64,000 bases of DNA. It comes from Trichosporon coremiiforme. Its lineage: Eukaryota > Basidiomycota > Tremellomycetes > Trichosporonales > Trichosporonaceae. The notes under the pieces are model-generated. The model was given only the letters and a program-made list of their open reading frames with translations, did no database searches and was not told the origin of the DNA. A program made the translations under genes and the position numbers. The stretch is taken from assembly GCA_039545355.1 (NCBI GenBank), contig BCJJ01000014.1:623914-687913 (forward strand), in the 5' to 3' direction. Shown here piece by piece: positions 11,753-22,988 of the stretch. Within the stretch, counting starts at the first letter, position 1. The number at the start of each line of letters is the position of its first letter.

Positions 11753-12552
11753 TTAGTCCATCGTGTTGTCCTCCTCGTCGTCAACGCCACCCTCGCGGGC
11801 CGCTCCCCACTCGGCCTCGTGGACGAACTCCTCCTCCTGGTACATCTCCTCGTCCTCGGCGTACTCGGCCGTCTCGTTCATGACAGCGTTGGCGATCTCT
11901 GCGGGCTGGACGGTGTTAACGTACGGCAGCAGCGACTCGGGGACCTCGTCGAGGATGGAGGGGGCGACAACGCTCTCGACGATCGTGTTCATCGTGTCCT
12001 CGTAGGGCATGGGCAACCGCTTCTCCGCGTCTTCGAGCACCTGCTTGTCAGTTCGCGCAACACTTCGGGCAACTCACAAGGTAGAGACCGACTTGGCTCC
12101 TGGGGCCCAGGTTGCAGACCTGGAGGAGCTCAGCCTTCGTGAGTCCGTAGTCCTGAAGCCCATCCGCAAGCTGAGCGACACCCTCAGCAGTCTGGCGTGC
12201 GGTCACGTTGAAGTCGGCGCAGAGGTATTTGATGACCTCGTCCTGGATCCAGATAGCATCGTCCGACTTGCCTCGGCGAGCACCCTCGTCCTCCTTCTTC
12301 AGACCCTCCTCGTCGAGGTCGGGCACATCAGGAACGTCGGGGACGTATGCTCCCTTCTTTGGTGGGAGGTGCTCGCGCGCAAGCAGGGCCTGGCGGTTGG
12401 TGTGGTTGCGGACAGCCTCCTCGAGGAAGTCGTTGTCCTTTTTGATGCCGATGAAGTGCTGGAGGACCTCGTAGTTGGACAGGTGCTGCGGCGGGTTGTT
12501 CGAGATCTGTGGGCCAGTTAGACTCAAGGCATCAGCTAACTCCTACCTTCAT
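11753..12552 (-). CDS. RPC17: RNA polymerase III subunit C17 (Rpb4/CGRP-RCP family)
   Basis: Transcript order: 12552-12547 (ATG AAG only), 12506-12078 and 12040-11753, 240 aa. The two-codon first exon is joined by a 40-nt intron (GTAGGA...CTAACTGGCCCACAG). Family features are LSNYEVLQHFI at the N-terminus, GLTKAELLQVCNLGPRS in the HRDC-like core and IVESVVAPSIL near the end of the core. In Pol III, C17 pairs with C25 to form the stalk that helps initiation at tRNA and 5S genes (family knowledge). Two additions stand out: a Pro/acidic insert near residues 60-80 (YVPDVPDVPDLDEEG) and a C-terminal extension of about 40 mostly acidic residues. The gene converges with the transporter, about 100 bases between stop codons. 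Confidence 0.87.
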
Positions 12553-13112
12553 TATGGCCTCGATGCACCGTGCTGGCCGCTGACGTTGTTGTTGCAAGAT
12601 TCTCTGGCAGCGCCGGTCGGCCTCCACTCTGACGCTCTGAGGCTCCTGGGCTGGCTTCCTCGAAATCTGAAGCTGGGAAACCAGGGTGCCACAGGCGGTA
12701 TTTCCGGAGGTCAAGCGCAGGCTGAGCGGCTGGCGGCATTCTGCTCCCGCTTGGCCTCCACCGGGCAGTGGGCTACAGTGGAGCACTGTACGGTGAGAGA
12801 GTCGAGTCCACCGCCCGACGCGTTTGGAAGAAGGCAGACGCGACTGCATGCTCATGACGTCTCAGTCCTCTCACCAATATCCCACCACAGCGACGTGAAC
12901 CCCACCACCGAGCATCTCCCTCCTCCCCGCCAAGGCTGCATCCAGCCATCCACCTTCTCCGCCGCATCGACGTCCCCCTCTTCATCGACTGCATCCATAC
13001 CAAGCATACCCATCACAGACGACTGATCCGCTCGGCTACCCACACCCATACTCCGGCTGACCAACTCGCCCTTTCCGCCGTTTGCATCGTCGCGTAGTAA
13101 CTCTCCCCCGCC
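12553..13112. promoter_or_regulatory. Divergent promoter between RPC17 and the MBF factor
   Basis: No supported exon lies in these 560 bases. The right half is CT-rich (ACCACCGAGCATCTCCC and similar runs) and ends in CCGCCATGG at the start of the APSES gene. No clear TATA element was found. Confidence 0.45.
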
Positions 13113-15724
13113 ATGGGCAAGAAACCCGCCGTCGCGGGCGAGGGCCCTAACACCATCTACAAGGTGAGCATCCAGTAGCTTTGAACTCGAGTATCAGGAG
13201 CTAATATGAACAGGCCACATACAGGTACGTCTGCGATGCATGCTGGCGCGAAAAGTCTGCCGCGATTCAGGCAAACATTGAACATTACGCGCGTGCTAAC
13301 CACATGAATCCTCATTTACCTGACTGTAATGAAACCCGCATCCGTTTTCCAGTGGCGTGTAAGTGTCCAGGCCCCGACCCCGCGCGCATCCTTTGCGTGC
13401 CCGGGGGGTCGACGCGTCCGTGTCTGTGTGCTAATGTCAGCCCCGTGTACGAGTTCATCTGCCGCAATGTGGCGGTCATGCGCCGCCGGTCCGACGGATA
13501 CCTGAACGCGACGCAGATTCTTAAGGTCGCCGGTTTCGACAAGCCGCAACGTACGCGTGTGCTCGAGCGCGAGGTCCAGAAGGGCGAGCACGAGAAGGTC
13601 CAGGGTGGTTACGGAAAGTACCAAGGTGCGTCGGACTGTTTACTGCGATGTTTCAGCTGGCTGATCTCAGGAACATGGGTTCCCATCGAACGTGGGCTTG
13701 CGCTCGCGAAGCAGTACAACGTCGAAGACCTGCTGCGGCCCATCATTGACTTTGTGCCGTCGTCCGTGTCCCCGCCACCGGCGCCGAAGCACACCGTGGC
13801 TGCTCCCTCGAAGCGAAAAGCGGAGCCGAAGCAGGCCAAGGATGTTTTCAGCGCCCCGAAGCGGCAGCGAGAAGCGACTCCCGAGTCGGTCGCCGCATCC
13901 CGGGAAAGCGACTCGCCAGGCGATGCCATGTCCGAGTCGGCGACGCCGTCGCCGCTGATCGGCTCCAGCGCCCTGCCGCCAAGCGATGCCCCGATGCCGC
14001 CGAGCAGCGATGCGATGGACGTCGACCACAAGGCGTCCTCGAACGGCCACTCGCGCAAGCGGACAGCGGACATGATGGACGTCGATCAGTACGAGCAGAT
14101 GCGGAGGGCGCGGGGGAACAGCGCGGTGCACACGCCGCCGCACGGCAGCTCGCCGCGCAACTATGGCGGTATGCAGGGACCCCTGACGCAGGACGAGTAC
14201 AACGACATCATCCTCAACTACTTTGTGTCCGAGTCGACGCAGATCCCTTCTGTCCTCACATCGCCGCCGTACAACTGGGACCCGAACGGACCCATTGACG
14301 ACGACAACCACACGGCGCTGCACTGGGCCGCTGCCATGGGACGCGTTCGCGTCATCAAACTGCTGCTCTCGGCTGGCGCGCGCATCTTTGACAAGAACAA
14401 TCTCGAGCAGACCCCCCTCATGCGTTCCGTCATGTTCACGAACAACTACGACCTGCGCAAGTTCCCCGAGGTGTTTGAGCTGCTGCACCGTTCGACGCTT
14501 AATATCGATAAGCAGAATCGCACCGTATTCCACCACATCGCCAACCTGGCTCTTATCAAGGGCAAGACGCACGCTGCTCGCTACTACATGGAGGTCATCC
14601 TGTCTCGTCTGGCGGACTACCCGCAGGAGCTGGCGGACGTGATCAACTTCCAGGACGAGGACGGCGAGACGGCACTCACGCTCGCGGCCCGCGCGCGCAG
14701 CAAGCGTATCGTGAAGGCGCTGCTCGACCACGGCGCCGACCCCAAGATCCGCAACCGCGACTTCAAGTCGGCCGAGGACTACATTCTCGAAGACGAGCGC
14801 TTCCGCTCATCGCCCGATATTATGCTCGGTCGTACTTTGCCGCTGGCGTCGAGTAACGTCAACTCGCTGGGCGCGTCCGTGTTTGCAGGCTACTCCCACC
14901 CGCAGCTGTACACAAGTGAGGCAGCGCGCCTCGCAGGTGGCCAGTACCTGAGCGACATTACGACGCACCTTCAGTCCCTGGCTCGGAGCTATGATGCGGA
15001 GCTTTCAGCCAAGGAGCGCGACATTCTTCAGGCCAAGGCGATGCTGACGACGATCCACGCGGAAGTTACAGAGGCGGGGCGGCTGCTCCATAACATGGAG
15101 GAGAAGGCGAAGCCGCTTGAGACCCGACAGGCGGAGCTGTCCCCGCTTGTGTCTCAGCTCCGAACGAGGCTGCAGGAGGCGCTTGCGCGCGGAGCATCGG
15201 ACTGGCTGAAGGCGGAAGCCGGACGTGAGGCGCGCTGGCGTGACGGCAACGACCCCTCGCAGGCGGGCGAGGACTACGGCGACCTCGAAGCCTTGACTTC
15301 CGCGCCGGAAGACGTAAAGGGAGAAGAGGAGCGCTTGCGCGCTGAGATCGAGGCTAAGCGGAAACGCCGCGCCGAGCTCGTAGAGCGGCTCGTCAAGGCG
15401 CAGACTGAGGCGGGCACAACGGAGAAAATGAGCAGGTACCGCCACCTGATTGCCGCGGGATGTGGTGGGGATGTCTCGGCCGCTGATGTCGACACCCTCG
15501 TCGGCCAGATCCTCGAGACTCTCGAGATGGAGGCGGCCGCTGCGCCAGCCCAGCCCAACCCACCACAAACGCCCAAGGCGGGTGCGTCCCAGCCTACGTC
15601 TCAGCCCGCTCCGGCCGCCCAGCAGCCTGCTCAGGCCAGCCAGCCGGCACCTCAGACACCAAGTGGCCAAACTGCTGCCGCCCAGCCGCCCGCAACCCCC
15701 ACGCCAGCGGGAACAAAGGCCTAG
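13113..15724 (+). CDS. MBP1: MBF/SBF-type APSES transcription factor with ankyrin repeats
   Basis: Exons 13113-13163, 13214-13224, 13353-13358, 13441-13625 and 13671-15724 give 768 aa. The 11-nt and 6-nt microexons are needed to rebuild the family N-terminus: TIYKATYS, then GVPVYEFICR. The APSES DNA-binding domain (about residues 14-110) contains VMRRRSDGYLNATQILKVAG and GKYQGTWVPIERG. A Ser/Pro-rich linker follows. Ankyrin repeats include DDDNHTALHWAAAMGRVRVI and EDGETALTLAARARSKRIV. A coiled coil then runs to about residue 700, ending in a Pro/Gln/Ala-rich tail. Mbp1/Swi4 proteins bind MCB/SCB boxes and drive G1/S genes with Swi6 (family knowledge). In tremellomycetes the orthologue is called Mbs1 (from memory). 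Confidence 0.92.
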
Positions 15725-16208
15725 TGGGCCCCTCCCACGTACCTGGCGTATCCTGCATATCACGAATATGCGCACCCCATGCCCCCGCCCCCGTCCCCTT
15801 ACCACGAGTATCGGCGGTACCGCTGAAAACCTTAGTGGTTCAGTGGTACCTTGCGAAGAGTGAAGTTGAAGTAGTATTGTAGCTGTGATGTCTTGCGAGA
15901 CTTGTTTGACATGCCATCCGTGTAGAGTATGCTGCCAGAAGCAAGCAGCGCAACTGCGAGCTGCCAGAACTTGACCTCTTATGTCTTCCTTAGCATGAGG
16001 AATGAGGAGGGTCTGGGTTCGAGAGAAGTCAGGCGCGCCCTCAAAACCGGCCGGTCTATCCGCGCCGTCTTGCGAGCGATGCGGGCCTCCACTTTTTCAT
16101 TACACCCAGCGACCGCGACCGGTTTTGCCACCAAAATAATTCGAATTGCTCAGTCATCATCACACTCTACGTCTACCACCTATACCCGACAGAGAAGCAG
16201 AAGGCAGG
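15725..16208. other. Intergenic region, nothing coding seen
   Basis: These 484 bases hold the 3' flank of the APSES gene and the promoter of the F-box/propeller gene. An AT-richer patch (CACCAAAATAATTCGAATTG, about 16130-16148) is the only clear compositional feature. No ORF with splice support was found. Confidence 0.4.
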
Positions 16209-17901
16209 ATGATGGATTTTCCGATGGCCTCGCTTGAGGGCCTGCCGGGCGACGTTATGGCGCATATCCTGGAACTGCTGCCGGCGCAGGACTTGGCGAG
16301 GTTGAGACTCGTTAGCCGTGTCATGGATCGGCGGGTGAGTCCACCTTCCCTCCGTTTGCCCCAAACTCCACCAGCTGTGAAGAGTCGGATGAAGCTGATC
16401 TCAGGTTACGCACCAGGGTATGCCCCTCTACCTCTCGCAACACCGTGTACGATACCTCTCCCTCTCCCCGCCAGCAGACAAATGGAGACCGAAAGATCTG
16501 TTCAACTTCCAAGCCCGGATTCAGCGCAACCTGAAGGACCACGAGATGCACGCGGTGCAAATTGGTCAGACTTGGAACCGTCGCTGTCTACCCGTGCTTT
16601 CTCTGGACTCGGACCGGCTGATTATCGGCGCTGGAGGCGATATCCTCGTCCATCCCCTGGTTTCTCCCTCGACGTCGACCTACTCGCCCTCCACTTCCCC
16701 GCAGTTCCCGCCTCTTCGCTCTCTGCCTCCGTCGCCTACCCGCCATAAGAATGGGAAGCGGGATAAGACGACGTACACGCCCAAGGCAGTTGGGTCAGCA
16801 CACGTCTACCCCCTCTCGAGCAGGAGTGACAGCGACATTGTCGGCCTCCACCCACTCCGCAGTGGGGAGATCATCACAGCGCAGTTCGACGGAACACTGC
16901 AGCGTCTCGACCTTCGCGGGCAACTACGTTCCACGGCGCACTATCAACACCCGAAAGAGCACATATACGCCCTCTCAGGTGACGAAGACCACTTCCTCGC
17001 CCTCTCCTACGGCGTCGGCAGTCTCTACAACGCGCGCTCGCCCTGGCTACCTCCCATCGAGTTCGATTTCGAAGAACGCCCCTGGTCCGGCCTCCTGACT
17101 TCCGACAGGGCATTTGTCGGAATCCGCGGCGAAGTGGCCACCTTCTCCCTCCGCCCCGATGGGGTGGAGTACACCCAGTCCCTGCGTGCCGACGGCTCTG
17201 CGTCCGTCTCCGAGTCCGAAGATGGCGTCATCGTCATCGACTCGCTGGATGCGCTCGACTCAGCTCTGGGCCGCACGGCAAGACGCTCAACACCCTACTC
17301 CATCGCACTGGGGAATGACCCGAATGTGGTGCTGAGTGCGTGGCACGACGGCTTTGCGCGTCTGCATGACCTGCGCACAGGATCTTGCGAGATGGAACTG
17401 AGCGATCCGTGGCAGGACGCGCCGCTGTACTGCGCCAGCTTCCTCGGCGAGAACAGCATTGCGACAGGCGGGTCGCAGCATGGTATCGTCTCCGTGTTCG
17501 ACATCAGGACTGCGAAGGGGTACTCTGTCTTCACGCCTGAAGGCAAGGGATCGCCAGTGTACGGGATGGTCGCGGAGGGCGGGCGGGTCTGGGGCGTCAG
17601 TGAGAAGAGGGCGTTCGTGTGTGCTTGGGACGGGAGTGGAGACCAGCGCGGAGGATTAAGGGCCCATGACGATCTTCATGAAGTTTACGAAGAGCCGAAT
17701 GGCCATTATGGGCATGGAAGGGGACGCGGCCGGGGAAGAGGCAGAGGGAGGGACGGGAAGGATATCCCGACTGGATATCGGAGACGAGGAGGGAAGTGGG
17801 GCTGGACGGTCGGGTACGGGGAACATGCCAAGGAGAGCTGTATGGGGTATCGGCACCAGGATAATGGCACGACGCTGTTTGAGACGAGGGTGCCGGTATA
17901 G
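16209..17901 (+). CDS. F-box protein with C-terminal WD40-like beta-propeller
   Basis: Exon 16209-16334, 70-nt intron, exon 16405-17901; 540 aa. The N-terminus is a standard F-box: LEGLPGDVMAHILELLPAQD followed by LARLRLVSRVMDRR, which normally binds Skp1 in SCF ubiquitin ligases (family knowledge). After a basic Ser/Pro/Thr-rich linker (about residues 140-195) come weak WD-like repeats, e.g. VLSAWHDGFARLHDLRTGS and SIATGGSQHGIVSVFDIRT, so the substrate side is probably a beta-propeller. Near the C-terminus is an arginine-glycine run (GHGRGRGRGRGRGRDG) typical of RNA-binding or low-complexity tails. The substrate cannot be told. The gene is complete and unlike the short F-box-like family further right. 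Confidence 0.85.
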
Positions 17902-18225
17902 ACTTAGACATCTAGACATGCTGGAGCCGCAAAGCGTAGGCAATAGTGTAACATGGTGCATTGAGATGTATACCGCAGAGGAGTAGCAAGATGTTAGCGC
18001 ATAGCGCAATAGCCCACAACTCACACAGGAGGGGTCTCCTGTGCAGCATAGTCATGTCTCTTTGCCTCCGTGATGGTCCTCCTGGGGCGCTGACATCGGC
18101 CCCAGTGTAGTTTACATCTCCCTTCTCTTCATCTTGCTGCTCTTCACCTTCTCCTTCTCACTGGCTCTAACTCGCAACGATTGGTTTAGAATAACATCCT
18201 TTGCGGAACCCTGCACCAGCCCACC
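17902..18225. other. Intergenic region, nothing coding seen
   Basis: The 3' flank of the F-box/propeller gene and a CT-rich stretch (18115-18165) before the next F-box-like fragment. No supported feature apart from this pyrimidine run, which looks like the remains of a promoter for the copy at 18226. Confidence 0.3.
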
Positions 18226-18483
18226 ATGTTACCCCAGGATTGGGATGTCACCATTCCGCACGTCTTCGATGCCATCCTCAACTCCGCCCTTGACAATCCC
18301 GACGATCGTCTCTTCCGCGACCTACGCCTGGTGAGCCGCTCTACTCGTGACTTCATCGACACGCGTATTGTCAAGCACGGAACATCCTGGAGTCGATTCC
18401 TGGAATCTGCTGGGACTCATACTCTGTGTGCAACGCAGAGGAAGCTTGACTTTGAAAGTCTACTCCTATGGCCCCGTTTGTGA
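18226..18483 (+). pseudogene. F-box-like family copy 1, truncated
   Basis: An 85-codon frame starts with an ATG in good context (CACCATG). Its first ~50 residues match the start of the intact family member at 22989: IPHVFDAILNSALDNPDDR, LFRDLRLVSRSTRDFIDTRI. After VKHGTSW the similarity ends and a stop follows; the intact relative has 305 aa. The remaining sequence to 18800 does not restore the family in any frame. It could be an expressed short protein with only an F-box helix bundle, but truncation is simpler. Confidence 0.55.
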
Positions 18484-18807
18484 CCTGCTCAAACGGCTGA
18501 GTGTTTGGTCCCTGAGTATTGTCAACTTCGCCATCGCGCGATAGATCTGTCATCGTAATGCATGCTGTGCCTTGGTGTTGCGGGTCAGCTCACATTCAGC
18601 ACTCCTCATCTCATGGTGTGTATCAAGCGGGGTGTCCAGTCGCTCCACGGACGACACCGTCTGATCTCCAGTGGAGTCTGATCAGTGGGTGACCCCCATT
18701 ACCCCCGTACCGTCCTCAACCTCCATTCCTCGCCGCCAACTGTCAGCACACAGTCACACTCTCTCGTCTTCATTTATCACTACATTTCAATCCATCTACT
18801 GTACACC

Positions 18808-19574
18808 ATGTCTTCCCTCGACTGGGTATGCTTCCCTCACATCCGCGATGCTATCCTAGACTGCGCCAGCGACGATGCGCACGATGGCACCATCAAAGCG
18901 CTACGACTCACGGAGCGCACAGTCCGGGATTTCATCGACCGCCGCATAGGGAGGCACATTGTCTGTATTGTCCAGTGCTTCAGTCTATCTACTCTTGTAG
19001 GTGGCATCCGGCTCGCGTCGAAGACCCCACCGTCGCTGCGCGGGTTTGGACGATTGATATCCGTGCCGGCACTTCGAACTGTCCCCCACAACCCTTGGCC
19101 ATCCCGTCTCTGCCGAACTTGACGTACGCCCGCTTGCTGCCAGGTGGCAGCGAAAGCCACCTTCGTCGGCTCACAGAAGCATCTACGAATGTGACGTTGA
19201 TCAAGCCGCTGGTAAGCCACCCTTCGGAGTGGGAGTGGTATGAAGCTTATTTTCGACCACAGAAAGCCCCTTCCATATCTCGCTCCATCAAGAACTCTCA
19301 AGCTGGTGCAGGACGACCCAGAGCGGAACGAGACGGCCAAAGGGGCGAGCCCCGGACAGCCGAAAGCCGTACTGCGAATTGGGTGATTGCAGGAAACGAG
19401 GAGAGGTCGCAGGATGCGGTGAAGTTACAGCAAAGTGGGGTTCTTGGTTTTGGTGCTAGACGCGGGACACTTCGGCTTATCTCGATCACGAAGTGGCGGA
19501 AGGAGCTGTCTGACGAGGAGTGGGCGCTCATCAATTCGATACCCCTTAAGCTGGAGTTCGTAGCCATCAGGTAG
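18808..19574 (+). pseudogene. F-box-like family copy 2, frameshifted
   Basis: Starts MSSLDWVCFPHIRDAILDCA at 18808, aligning with MNTLDWAYYPHIRDLILDAA of the intact copy. It continues in frame through IKALRLTERTVRDFIDRRIG and GGIRLASKT. Near 19020-19045 the family sequence moves to another frame (ARVWTIDIRAG, then LPNLTYARLLPGG) and runs on to 19574, ending in DEEWALINSIP, which corresponds to REWELVCTLPE of the intact copy. No intron signals explain the shift and the intact copy is intronless here. The whole length is present, so this is a recent casualty or an assembly error of one base. Confidence 0.65.
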
Positions 19575-19989
19575 TTGCACGTGCTAACATCCTACAAGGA
19601 TGCATCTGCTGCTCTGAGCATTGGCTCGCAGGTGGTAGGCAGAGGAAAGGTGCGGTGCATGCAGCCTTACACTGCGAGCACTTCACAGAACGGTCGGCGT
19701 TTGCCTCCGCGGGTGTGTCTTCCGTCTGGTCTGGGCGCGTTCCTCAACGAAAGGGCACGTCCTCAACGTCACCTTCCCCCTTCTCTTTCCGGCGCACTGA
19801 CCACTGCGCACTGACCACTGGACACTTCTCCTTTCAAACACGCAGCGTCGAGGAAGCTTAACGAAGGGCAACAACCTCACGCTCGCCGGCAGCCAGACTG
19901 CCATGCCGCTGGAGAACTGGGACACAATTTCCTGTACAACCGCATATCTACGAGTGCCGCGATGTTGAAGACGCAGGGCAGGCTGAAAC

Positions 19990-20430
19990 AAGAAGTCTTC
20001 GTTAACAACTTCCAACGTTGTGCGGAGTCTCACAGAGTGCAACCTCGTGTTCGCCTTCGTGAAGCACTGGTCGGAAGGAACAATCATGGAGGCAGCGTAT
20101 GTCTACGACAACCGCATGAAGGTGCTTAGCAGTCATCATCTCCTGGGTGCCGGGGTCGAGTACACCCTCACTGGCGTGTCGCAGCCGGCACTGGTGAGTG
20201 ATCTCGTCATCGCGGCATTAAAGTAGGTCATACTTAGTTTTCACCCGTATCTGAGCCTGGGAGCTGTCCGCTATGCGGAGGAGGGGGAAATGGAGCGCGT
20301 CGAGTGGGAGGAGTGGATGGAGGACCTGACCGAGGAGGAGAGGAACCTCATGGAGAGCATTCCCGAGACGCCGGAGATGAAGAATTTGCTGGATCTCTCT
20401 CCATATGCCTCGGCAGCAGCGGCGGCGTAG
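19990..20430 (+). pseudogene. F-box-like family copy 3, C-terminal remnant
   Basis: From about 19990 a frame reads SLTECNLVFAFVKHW and later SQPALVSDLVIAALK. It reaches a TAG at 20224-20226 and continues in the same frame as SLGAVRYAEEGEMERVEW, EEWMEDLTEEERNLMESIPE, to a stop at 20430. The last part matches the family C-terminus (EDWKAQVPAREWELVCTLPE in the intact copy). The N-terminal half with the F-box is missing. The 400 bases before it (19575-19990) contain only weak scraps such as NNLTLAGSQTAMPLENWD. Confidence 0.45.
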
Positions 20431-21078
20431 ACGTGTGCATGGAATGGAAATCGTGGGCGGTGATCGGCTAGATTCACAGATAAAGCTCTGGTGAAGACCG
20501 AAATTGGCCGACATTGGTAACTACTTCGACTTGGGTGTGAGGCTTCTCGTTGCCTAGCTCCAACTTCACGAGAGATGCCTCTGCTGCGCAGCTTGCCCAC
20601 CGCAGAAGAGCATGTGACTCTATATAGGGACACCAAAAAGAGCTTGAATCAATATCATGTGGAGTGTTTGTGCATGGTCGCGAGAGTTTGGAACAGGGTT
20701 GGATCACCTTACGCAAATCAGTGCTGCAGGCACAAATTTCCGTCCTTGCCAATTCCGCAACGGCGTTCATGATCGAAAACAGCACGGGACGCAGATATTG
20801 AGGGGGGTGCCTTGGACGTTCGAAACGTTAATATTACCTTGTGCACCTACCAAGCAATTCACGTAATTGCTGTGGATGGAAATGGTGTGCCCACCTGGCA
20901 TTGCACCGCCTTCTACTGCATAGAGACAAGGGCGTGTTTCCAATGCGAGCGTTGTTGAGAACTCCCTCCTCAGGACTTCTATCTGATGACTGCACTTGTT
21001 GATTCTCAGTTATAACTCTCACACTTCATTTGTGCATCACCGTCCGTCCTCCTCTACATTCACTCGTTTCGCTCAGCC
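20431..21078. other. Intergenic region, nothing coding seen
   Basis: About 650 bases between the F-box-like remnant and the membrane protein gene. A TCTATATAGG element lies near 20620, but no frame downstream of it is supported. Lower GC than the housekeeping parts of the window. Confidence 0.35.
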
Positions 21079-22844
21079 ATGGCTTCTTATCCACAGCCTA
21101 AACCATCTGGTACAACCTCTGCGGGAGCTTCAGGGTCGCAAGCATCGCAGATGGAGGACCTCGACCAGATCTTCAACAGCTCCATTAGGCTCACTCTCAG
21201 CACGCTATCGCCAATGCTTAACATGGTCGCGCCAAACAGGCCGGCGTTCACCTACAACGCATCCAGTAATTCAAGCCAAAACCCCGGCTTGGGTCAGTCA
21301 AGCTTCGGCAACTACCAAGGAGGCAGCTTTGCGCTCAGCTTTGTCGGCACTGATTACTCTCTACACGGCACACTCGCTGAGCCGGACGGGTCGGCGTATC
21401 AAATCGAACCGAGCCGCCCCGTTGGTTTCAACAATGTGACCACGATTGGAAGTCAAATGACCGCCATCCTTACTAAGGCCGACAGCCTGGGATCTGCGCG
21501 TGATTTGCCTCTTGCAGCGTACCAAGTAAGAGCTACTTTCGAAGCGGATGCAGTTATCAGCCTCATCAACTCGACTATTACCATACCAATGATGGAAAAG
21601 GAGCAAATGAGGTACGTCTTAACATGGTGCTGAAACCTGACTATTAGGCGTGGTTTTAAAGACTGGCAAAGCCATGCGCAAACAATCCAAATTGTTCGAA
21701 ATGGCTCTCTCAACGGCGATGTTAAACTGGCTCAATGCTCGGTTCTCAGGCAGTTGAGAAGAATGTACGTGAACCGGGGGCGCAATCCGGACCTGGAGAA
21801 TTATCCGACAGACGACGAGTTACTGGACCGGAAAACAATAGTCCCCGATATCCGGAGTCGAGAGACAGATGGCCACACTATTCTTTACAATATGACCGAG
21901 CTGCTTTACAGTGTTCCCCATGGTACGGCTTTGGTCGAAGTTCTGGGTCCAGTCGGGGATCACCCTGACTGGGCTGGCGACAGTGAATGTTACGCTACCT
22001 TGGAGCCACCACCGTTATGGTGGCAGGACGGCGTATTTCCCACATCCGTCTCGCGCAAAACGGCCAATGCTTCGGATCAGACGATGTTTCTTTTGCCGCT
22101 TTCGCCTCATACGCAATACAAGTTGTACGTAGGCGGCCTGAGTCCCCTCACTTCATGTCCGATCAGTGCAATCAGAACGTATCCTGTTGACTAGTGAGCT
22201 CTGAAGGAACCGTGGTAGGAGCTAACCTAAAAAGCCGTCCTACTCCAAAATACCCGATTGGTGACAAGAACGGCAGTCAAGCCGGTCAAGACGAACCCCC
22301 CGGGCCGCCTAAGTCTAGCGAGGTGAACGCACCAGTGATTCTTGGAGTTGTGGTTGGCGTTGTCACTGCATTGCTTCTACTCGGCTTGATCTGGTGTATC
22401 TGTTACCGCAAACGCAGGAGGCGCAACCAGGAAAACGCGCGGAACCAGGAAGATACGCGTAGTAATACTCCCCCACGGCATGTTTTCAGGGAAGAAGATG
22501 CCGGAGGAGTCTTCGAATACCTTCCGCCTCAGTATAATGAGGACTGGGATCGGAATGGGAGCACCCCGCCCGTATCAATGCCGACTGGGGAATCCTACGA
22601 CCCATCCCTTGATTCTTTGGCATCAAGGAGACCGCTCGTTGCATCCGGTAGCGATGGCGGCCGTAATGAAGACCTGTCCCCTCTGAAGCGCGCCTACTTG
22701 CGGACCTTCGGACGGTCACGCCTGCAGCCCGCGGGAGACGCACGGCGGCCAGGGACACTTCTGAAGGAGTACAAGCGCATGGCAGGAGGGCAAGGGAGCA
22801 TCCAACAACCTCCTAGGCGCGATCCCGACTCCAAGGATCAGTGA
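21079..22844 (+). CDS. Single-pass transmembrane protein with glycosylated outer domain
   Basis: Exons 21079-21611, 21648-22193 and 22235-22844 give 562 aa. The 36- and 41-nt introns restore EKEQMRRGFKD and TYPVDYRPTPKYP. The first ~420 residues are predicted extracytosolic, with many N-x-S/T sites (FNSS, YNASSNSS, INSTIT, YNMT). A single hydrophobic helix follows, VILGVVVGVVTALLLLGLIW, then a basic stop-transfer run (YRKRRRRNQ) and a Ser/Pro-rich tail with EYLPPQYNEDW. This layout matches basidiomycete cell-surface membrane proteins of unknown role. No signal peptide follows the chosen ATG: either a leader exon was missed, or the protein is inserted by its single helix. It sits among decaying F-box-like genes and its codon use is less GC-rich. 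Confidence 0.75.
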
Positions 22845-22988
22845 CGTGTGGTTTGTATTCAAGAGCACGACATGTCGGAATCAAGAAAGGTGCCTCACCG
22901 ATCACATGTGTCGTCCCCGGCGATATCCGGTAGTCGCCGTCAACCTCCACTTCACTTTCATCCTACTTTCTCCTCAGCTCCACCTCTC

